11,180 nucleotides of DNA. Origin: Cytophagales bacterium (GTDB taxonomy: Bacteria > Bacteroidota > Bacteroidia > Cytophagales > Cyclobacteriaceae). The notes under the pieces were generated by a model. The model did not search any database, was not told where the DNA came from, and saw only the letters and a program-made list of their open reading frames with translations. The position numbers were made by a program, and so were the translations under genes. Where the stretch lies: assembly GCA_003504855.1 (NCBI GenBank), contig DNZD01000031.1:1-11180 (forward strand), in the 5' to 3' direction. Below, piece after piece: positions 6,846 through 11,180 of the stretch. Within the stretch, counting starts at the first letter, position 1, and every line of letters begins with the position of its first letter.

Positions 6846-8254
6846 CCGGGCGCTGGTGTTGAGTGGCTGTATCCCAGCAAGCGCATCATGCTGTCGCTGG
6901 TTTGCTCGGGAGCGAAGAGTTGTGTGGTGATCTCTCCATCTTCATTACGTGATACCAACACATGCTTTGGGGCAGGCACAAGGCAATGTTGAATGCCGCC
7001 GTATCCGCCCAGGGATTCCTGGTAGGCGCCGGTATGGAAGAAGCCGATGTACAGGGGTTCGGCATCGTTGATCATGGGGAGAAACACCTCACCAATGTGT
7101 GCTTCGGAGTTGTAATAATCCATGCTGTCGCACGTTAAACCTCCGATGTTCACCTTGTGATAAGGATCGTCCCATTTGTTGCAGGCCAGCAGAATGTACT
7201 TTTGGTTGAGTCCCCAGGCGTCCGGCATCTGTGTGATAAATGAGCCGTCAATCATGTACCAGAGCTCTTTGTCGTTCTGCAGCTTTTGATCTACGACCGA
7301 ATAGAGGATTGCCCCGCTTTCGCCTACGGTATAGCTTCCGAATTCGGTGAAGATATTGGGAACCTGCACATTGTTCTTGTCGCAGATCCACTTGATGTTC
7401 TCCACGATCTGCTCGATCATGTACTTATAGTCGTAGCTGAAAGTGAGGGAAGTTTTGATCGGGAACCCGCCGCCGATATCTACTGAGTCGAGGGTGTCGC
7501 AGATTTTTTTCAATTCGCAATACTTGAAGATGAATCGGCTCAGTTCGCTCCAGTAGTACGCGGTGTCCTTGATGCCCGTGTTGATAAAGAAGTGGAGCAT
7601 CTTGAGGGATGCCTTCGGGCTATTGGCAATCTTTTCCTTATACAGGGGTACGATATCGCTGTAGCGGATTCCCAGGCGGGAGGTATAAAATTCAAACTTG
7701 GGCTCTTCATCAGAAGCAACGCGGATACCCACCTGGTACGGGACGTTTACCTTCTGTTCGTAGACGTCAATTTCACCCAGCGTGTCGAGCAGGGGCACAC
7801 AGTTTACGAATCCATCATTCAACAGATTGGAAATGCCCTGGGTGTAGCCCGGCATTTTAAAACCATTGCAGACCACATAGGTCTCTTTGGTGATTTTGCC
7901 ACGTTCAAAGAGGGAGCGGACAATATTAATGTCAAAGGCAGATGACGTTTCGATGTGTACGTTGTTACGCAGGGCCTCTTCCAATACGAAAGAAAAATGG
8001 GATGATTTGGTGCAATAGCAGTAGGTATACTTGCCATTGTACTTGAATCGCTCCATGGCATTGTTGAAGGTAGCCTGGACGAAACGAATGTTCTCGCTGA
8101 TGCGGGGAAGGTACGTAAGCTTTAACGGCGTTCCGTATTCCTTGATGATGTCCATGATGGGTACATCGTTGAAAAGTAACTCGTGTTCCCAAACCTTAAA
8201 CTCTTCTTGCGGAAATTCGAAGGTTTGTTCGATGAGTTCACGGTAGCTCTTCAT
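6839..8254 (-). CDS. Arginine decarboxylase, short Bacteroidota form (PLP fold type III)
   Basis: A PLP enzyme of 471 residues expected to convert L-arginine to agmatine and CO2, the first step of agmatine-route polyamine synthesis. It has an alanine-racemase-like barrel followed by a beta domain and is much shorter than E. coli SpeA (658). The PLP lysine is K83 in YCYCTKSS. The phosphate-binding loop is DIGGGFP (259-265). The position of the usual EPGR reads EFGS (304-307). The C-terminal catalytic Cys-Asp of the partner subunit is in TCDSMDYY (C375, D376), and GAY (409-411) helps bind PLP. The sequence closely follows the form I recall from Flavobacterium and Cytophaga relatives annotated as arginine decarboxylase, including EFGS, so I do not read that change as loss of activity. 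It is transcribed away from an arginase gene across a 220-bp gap. A related decarboxylase specificity (for example carboxynorspermidine or diaminopimelate) is less likely. Confidence 0.85.
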   Translation of the reverse strand: MKSYRELIEQTFEFPQEEFKVWEHELLFNDVPIMDIIKEYGTPLKLTYLPRISENIRFVQATFNNAMERFKYNGKYTYCYCTKSSHFSFVLEEALRNNVHIETSSAFDINIVRSLFERGKITKETYVVCNGFKMPGYTQGISNLLNDGFVNCVPLLDTLGEIDVYEQKVNVPYQVGIRVASDEEPKFEFYTSRLGIRYSDIVPLYKEKIANSPKASLKMLHFFINTGIKDTAYYWSELSRFIFKYCELKKICDTLDSVDIGGGFPIKTSLTFSYDYKYMIEQIVENIKWICDKNNVQVPNIFTEFGSYTVGESGAILYSVVDQKLQNDKELWYMIDGSFITQMPDAWGLNQKYILLACNKWDDPYHKVNIGGLTCDSMDYYNSEAHIGEVFLPMINDAEPLYIGFFHTGAYQESLGGYGGIQHCLVPAPKHVLVSRNEDGEITTQLFAPEQTSDSMMRLLGYSHSTPAPGK

Positions 8255-8314
8255 TTCACATTCATGGGTTTAAATACACCAAAGGTGGTTTATCGTAAAA
8301 ACGCAATATTGGTA

Positions 8315-8322
8315 TAAATTTG
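8315..8322 (+). promoter_or_regulatory. Probable -7 element of the arginase gene
   Basis: TAAATTTG is a perfect TAnnTTTG match. The upstream -33 element is poor (TTTA at 8289-8292, with a 22-nt spacer). Start of transcription near 8327-8329 would give an unusually long leader of about 145 nt before the GTG at 8475. Confidence 0.35.
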
Positions 8323-8346
8323 CCATCTTTGCAATACACATTCAGT

Positions 8347-8406
8347 ATGGTACGCGTCCACTTCTCCTTCCCCGTTCCCCTGGCGCACCCGTTGCCTGAT
8401 CGCTGA
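8347..8406 (+). CDS. Possible 19-residue leader peptide upstream of arginase
   Basis: An ATG at 8347 opens a frame of 19 sense codons ending in TGA at 8404-8406. The peptide is MVRVHFSFPVPLAHPLPDR, rich in Pro and with Arg at positions 3 and 19. It lies wholly in the predicted arginase leader, 68 nt before the GTG. Its last codons overlap segments that could pair with the later CGGGCAA. The position suits an attenuating or arginine-sensing leader, but two Arg codons are few and a frame this short arises easily by chance. Speculative. Confidence 0.2.
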   Translation: MVRVHFSFPVPLAHPLPDR

Positions 8407-8474
8407 CCCGGAGCACCTTCTCTTTCGGGCAAGTAGCTTCTCTGTTTTGAATCGGCCGGTTAATCTGAATTTTT

Positions 8475-9443
8475 GTGAGCGAGAAAATTAAAATCATACA
8501 GGTAAAATCTGAGATTGGCGCAGGAACACGCGGCGCCAGCCTCGGCGTGGAGGCGATGAAGATTGCCAGCCTTGACCTGAAATCTGATTTTTTTCGCAGA
8601 AACGGAAGCATTGAGGTGGAAAACGTCAACGAACTCCTCTTCAACAGTGCCGAGCACACCTATGCCAAGTTCATTGACGGTGTGCTCATCATGGAGGAGC
8701 GCGTTTGCCTGGAAGTATACGAGCAGATGTGGGACGATTACTTCCCCCTGGTCATGGCAGGGGATCATAGCACCGCCTACGGCACCATCGCCGGAATTAA
8801 AAAGGCGCATCCGAAAAAAAGATTGGGTGTGGTCTGGATTGATGCCCATGCTGACTTCCATTCCCCGTACACCACCCCGTCTGGCAACATGCATGGCATG
8901 ACCCTGGCGATGGCGTGCGACATCGACAACCTGGAGTGTAAAGTAAATGACCCGCGCGGCGAGACCATCGAATACTGGGAACAGATCCGAAGTGTGGGTA
9001 TTCCGGGTGCCAAAATCTATCCGGAAGATATAGTGTTTATCTCCTTACGCGATCTGGAGAAAGCCGAGAACTACCTGATTAACAAACACGGCATTACCAA
9101 CTTCACCGCAGAAGAGGTGCATAAACGCGGCGCAATGGCTGTTGCGCAGGATACACTCAAATTGCTTGACCATTGTGACCTGATCTACGTCTCCTTTGAT
9201 GTGGACAGCATGGACAGTCGTATTTCGCAGGGGACAGGTACACCGGTGCCCAATGGACTCACGGTAGAAGAAGCGAAGGTGTTGAATGTCGAACTGGCCA
9301 GAAGTCCAAAGGTCTGTGCCTGGGAAATTGCCGAAGTGAACCCTACACTTGACTCTCAAAACAGTATGGCCGAGAATGGCTTCGAAGTGATGGAGGCGAC
9401 GGCGAAGGTGATCGCTGGAAGAGCCGTGGAGGTTGGAAGTTAG
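8475..9443 (+). CDS. Arginase (ureohydrolase family)
   Basis: A 322-residue Mn-dependent ureohydrolase expected to split L-arginine into ornithine and urea. All metal ligands are present: H98 in GDHS, D123/H125/D127 in DAHAD, and D242/D244 in SFDVD. The substrate-contact loop TTPSGNMHG (133-141) has the Ser, Asn and His of true arginases, with the arginase spacing rather than the shorter agmatinase loop. GTGTPVPNGLT (253-263) and EVNP with E287 (the Glu277 of human arginase) are also kept. One odd residue is H129, where characterised arginases have Asn130. GTG at 8475 is the start because an in-frame stop lies at 8466-8468 and the conserved region begins within ten residues. The last codons (E-V-G-S-stop) come from a heptanucleotide repeat. 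It diverges from arginine decarboxylase, so both branches of arginine use sit at one locus. Agmatinase activity is less likely but cannot be excluded. Confidence 0.87.
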   Translation: MSEKIKIIQVKSEIGAGTRGASLGVEAMKIASLDLKSDFFRRNGSIEVENVNELLFNSAEHTYAKFIDGVLIMEERVCLEVYEQMWDDYFPLVMAGDHSTAYGTIAGIKKAHPKKRLGVVWIDAHADFHSPYTTPSGNMHGMTLAMACDIDNLECKVNDPRGETIEYWEQIRSVGIPGAKIYPEDIVFISLRDLEKAENYLINKHGITNFTAEEVHKRGAMAVAQDTLKLLDHCDLIYVSFDVDSMDSRISQGTGTPVPNGLTVEEAKVLNVELARSPKVCAWEIAEVNPTLDSQNSMAENGFEVMEATAKVIAGRAVEVGS

Positions 9444-9469
9444 AGGTAGGAAGTTGGAAGTTGGATTAG
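9428..9469. repeat. Six imperfect copies of heptanucleotide GGAAGTT
   Basis: Consecutive 7-mers are GGAGGTT, GGAAGTT, AGAGGTA, GGAAGTT, GGAAGTT and GGATTAG. Three are exact copies of the consensus and the others differ by one to three bases. The array holds the arginase stop codon (9441-9443), the whole 22-bp intergenic gap and the stop codon of the convergent oxidoreductase (9468-9466). No hairpin or T-run is visible at this junction, so the array replaces any normal terminator. Confidence 0.75.
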
Positions 9470-10440
9470 TATCTGACTCCGCTCTGGCGCAGGATCTCAT
9501 CGGCAGTTTCGGCCATGATCAGGCTGAGCGAATGAGGCATCAACTCACATTCTTTTTTTTCGTCGCGAATACATTGCGCGACAGCGGCAACCTGAAATTC
9601 AAAACCGTTACCGGAATGGGGAAAGCTGAAATGATTGGATTCACCGGAATTCATCCGCACAATAACCTCCTGCGACTTATGCCACGGTGCACTGATCGTT
9701 ATCCGACCTTCAGTGCCGAGCAGGTGGGCCGTCTTGGGCGAATCGGTGATGATCGATGAATAAATGTGGGCCAGCTTACCGTTTGCAAATTGCAGTAAAG
9801 CACTCGTAGTGGCATCTGCACCGGTTGATGCCAGTTGAGAAAATGACTTTACCGCTGAAGGCTTGCCCATAATCAGCAATGCCAGGAACAGGGGATAAAC
9901 CCCGACATCAAGTTGAGCTCCACCGCCCAGAGCCAGGTCATAAACGCGGCTGCTGAGATTGACAGGTGCACTGAATCCGAAGTCCGCTTCGAGGAACTTA
10001 AGTTCTCCAATCGTACCTGCCTGCAGTACTTCAAGCACTTTGTTTGTGGTGGGAAAAAACCGGGACCACATTCCTTCCATCAGGAACACATTTTTTTGCC
10101 GGGCGGTATCGATCATTTCTTTCGCCTGGCGGAAGTTCATCGCAAGTGGCTTCTCACAGAGAACTGCCTTGCCGGCACGCAGGCAATACAGGGTGTTCTC
10201 ACAATGAAAAGGATGCGGTGTGGCGACATAAATGATGTCCACCTCCGGATCATTCACCAGTTTTTCATAGGTATCATAGTGTCGGGCAATCGCGTGCTTT
10301 TCAGCAAAGGCCCGGGCCCGTTCCGGATCGCGGGAAGCAATAGCCACGACTTCTGCATCCGGGACATGAACAAAAGAATCTGTAAACCGATTGGCAATCT
10401 TGCCGGGACCCAATATCCCGAATCGAACTTTCTGCTTCAT
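9466..10440 (-). CDS. Gfo/Idh/MocA family NAD(P)-dependent oxidoreductase
   Basis: A soluble 324-residue oxidoreductase with an N-terminal Rossmann domain (about 1-120) and a C-terminal alpha/beta substrate domain. The dinucleotide motif is GPGKIAN (11-17). CEKPLA (95-100) carries the conserved Lys97 that contacts cofactor and substrate. GGGAQLDVGVYP (172-183) carries the Asp178/Tyr182 pair seen in the dimeric dihydrodiol dehydrogenase and NADP-D-xylose dehydrogenase branch. The substrate is therefore probably a sugar or a cyclic polyol, but it cannot be named. The ATG shares its first base with the last base of the upstream hydrolase stop (TAATG), so the two are translationally coupled. The stop codon sits in the heptad repeat shared with the arginase 3' end. 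Confidence 0.87.
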   Translation of the reverse strand: MKQKVRFGILGPGKIANRFTDSFVHVPDAEVVAIASRDPERARAFAEKHAIARHYDTYEKLVNDPEVDIIYVATPHPFHCENTLYCLRAGKAVLCEKPLAMNFRQAKEMIDTARQKNVFLMEGMWSRFFPTTNKVLEVLQAGTIGELKFLEADFGFSAPVNLSSRVYDLALGGGAQLDVGVYPLFLALLIMGKPSAVKSFSQLASTGADATTSALLQFANGKLAHIYSSIITDSPKTAHLLGTEGRITISAPWHKSQEVIVRMNSGESNHFSFPHSGNGFEFQVAAVAQCIRDEKKECELMPHSLSLIMAETADEILRQSGVRY

Positions 10441-11180
10441 TATTTGATCACTTTTTTGAAGGGAACGAGGTAAGCCCTGGACATGCTTACGTTAAGCCCT
10501 GTAAGCGCGCCCGTAGATCGGGTAAATTCAAAAAGTACTCCTTCATCCGTGAGAAAGGCATCCCGGAAGGCGGGTGTAAGTGAGAAGCGTTCAGATGGAC
10601 CGCGATGTACCCATAGTTTTTCACCGCTTATGTCTATCCGCAACTCGGTTTGTGCATCATCACTCCAATACCTTCCGGCAAATTGGGCCATCGCAGGCTT
10701 GGGTTCGGCACTAGCCACCTTCCTAAAGCGATTGACTGAGCTTCCGTTCTGAATCTTTATCTCCTGGCCATTCGAAATCCACCACGAGCCTCGTTGATAC
10801 AAGGTATCCGGATGCAGCAGTTGTAATGGCGTGTTGGTAAGATAGAATTGGTCGTCTTTAACCTCAACAACGCGGGTTTCAAAGCCATCAATTTGACGCC
10901 ATACGCCCGCCCACTTTTGGCGGGCTGCTTCTGTAAGTTTCATGTTGCGATCAATCTTTTTGGGTGCGGCAACCGCAGCCTGCCCGAGAAATACAGCAGC
11001 TACCTTTCTTCCAACCTCCTGTGGATTGAAACGACCATCGTTGCTGAGCAGGACCACGGATAGCTGTTTGGCCGGATAATAGGCAAGCCAGCCCCGGTAG
11101 CCGGCTGTGGCGCCACTGTGACCGATCTCATGAAAGCCATTGTAGGAATCAATGAACAAGCCGTTGGCATAACCAATTTT
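10440..11180 (-). CDS. Serine hydrolase of the beta-lactamase (class C/PBP4-like) family, C-terminal part
   Basis: The frame is open to the right edge, so the N-terminal part with the expected SxxK and YxN motifs is outside; the TTG at 11159 is not a start. The 246 residues present begin with the end of the catalytic domain: GYANGLF, then GHSGATAGYRGWLAYYP. HSG (bases 11120-11112) is the equivalent of the KTG motif in class C enzymes and esterases of this group. LSVVLLSNDG completes the central sheet. After about residue 75 comes an accessory region of two short beta-rich modules (WAGVW... and FAGRYWSDD...), as in many DUF3471 or lipocalin-like tails of such hydrolases. Likely an exported peptidase or esterase acting on cell-wall peptides or small esters; activity against beta-lactams is not implied. 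It precedes the oxidoreductase in the same transcript, with a 1-base overlap. Confidence 0.83.
   Translation of the reverse strand, partial: KIGYANGLFIDSYNGFHEIGHSGATAGYRGWLAYYPAKQLSVVLLSNDGRFNPQEVGRKVAAVFLGQAAVAAPKKIDRNMKLTEAARQKWAGVWRQIDGFETRVVEVKDDQFYLTNTPLQLLHPDTLYQRGSWWISNGQEIKIQNGSSVNRFRKVASAEPKPAMAQFAGRYWSDDAQTELRIDISGEKLWVHRGPSERFSLTPAFRDAFLTDEGVLFEFTRSTGALTGLNVSMSRAYLVPFKKVIK

Larger units (their letters stand above)
8255..8474. promoter_or_regulatory. Divergent control region of arginine decarboxylase and arginase
   Basis: This 220-bp gap lies between two divergent arginine-using enzymes. The half next to the decarboxylase is A/T-rich and holds a direct repeat, CACATTCA at 8257-8264 and 8337-8344. 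It also has an imperfect minus-strand -7 element CACCTTTG (8287-8280). The arginase half (about 8350-8440) is more G/C-rich, with a pyrimidine-rich plus strand. It has a short open frame and inverted segments (TTGCC near 8384-8388; CCCG near 8406-8409; CGGGCAA near 8427-8433) that could form alternative hairpins. I recognise no known riboswitch or tRNA here. Confidence 0.45.

Noticed and set aside
7328..7346. EFGS in place of EPGR in the arginine decarboxylase as a sign of inactivity
   Set aside because: As I recall, the Bacteroidota form of this enzyme generally carries EFGS, and K83, GGG and C375-D376 are all intact.
8340..8474. Arginase leader as a known riboswitch or tRNA
   Set aside because: I compared it by eye with SAM-I, glycine, guanidine, ZTP and tRNA cores on both strands and found no convincing match. 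Only loose pairings remain.
8342..8659. A 105-codon minus-strand frame across the arginase leader and 5' end
   Set aside because: It overlaps the conserved arginase N-terminus in antisense and has no homology I recognise.
9913..10473. A 186-codon plus-strand frame opposite the oxidoreductase
   Set aside because: It is antisense to a complete Gfo/Idh/MocA gene with all motifs, and its product has no recognisable domain.

Overview
The window looks like an ordinary chromosomal stretch of a Bacteroidota bacterium, probably of the Cytophagales type. This rests on three things. Several proteins have forms typical of that phylum: the short arginine decarboxylase, the EF-G paralogue, the GT87 membrane glycosyltransferase and the DUF4412 protein. 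Start codons have no clear Shine-Dalgarno sequence but often A/T-rich leaders. Promoter-like sites fit the Bacteroidota pattern TTTG-N19-TAnnTTTG. I see no mobile element, CRISPR array, tRNA or rRNA. The taxonomic call is inference.

Layout: (1) 3-1136, plus strand: C-terminal part of a FtsX/LolC-type ABC permease, cut by the left edge. (2) 1137-3664: a polyprenyl-phosphate-mannose-synthase-like GT2 on the minus strand. Divergent from it is a coupled plus-strand pair, a GT87 polyprenyl-phosphate-sugar-dependent transferase and a GmhB-like HAD phosphatase. Together these suggest making and using lipid-linked sugars for cell-envelope glycans. (3) 3670-5802, minus: a degenerate EF-G paralogue (EF-G2 type) with altered GTPase motifs. 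(4) 5967-6788, plus: an exported, Met-rich DUF4412 protein followed by a strong terminator. (5) 6839-9443: divergent arginine decarboxylase (minus) and arginase (plus), two arginine-consuming enzymes sharing a 220-bp control region. (6) 9466-11180, minus: a translationally coupled serine beta-lactamase-family hydrolase (cut by the right edge) and a Gfo/Idh/MocA oxidoreductase.

The strand changes at almost every transcription unit. The four convergent junctions are very tight: 0 bp, 5 bp, 50 bp with a terminator, and 22 bp filled by a heptanucleotide repeat. For two genes the longest open frame begins at a TTG that lies inside a promoter-like element, so I moved the starts downstream to 1871 (GTG) and 5967 (ATG).

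I found no clear new defence or mobile system. The points most worth a second look are the EF-G paralogue with its altered G3/G4 motifs, the heptad repeat running through two convergent stop codons, the divergent arginase/arginine decarboxylase control region with a possible leader peptide, the Met-rich periplasmic protein, and the GmhB-like phosphatase without its zinc ligands.
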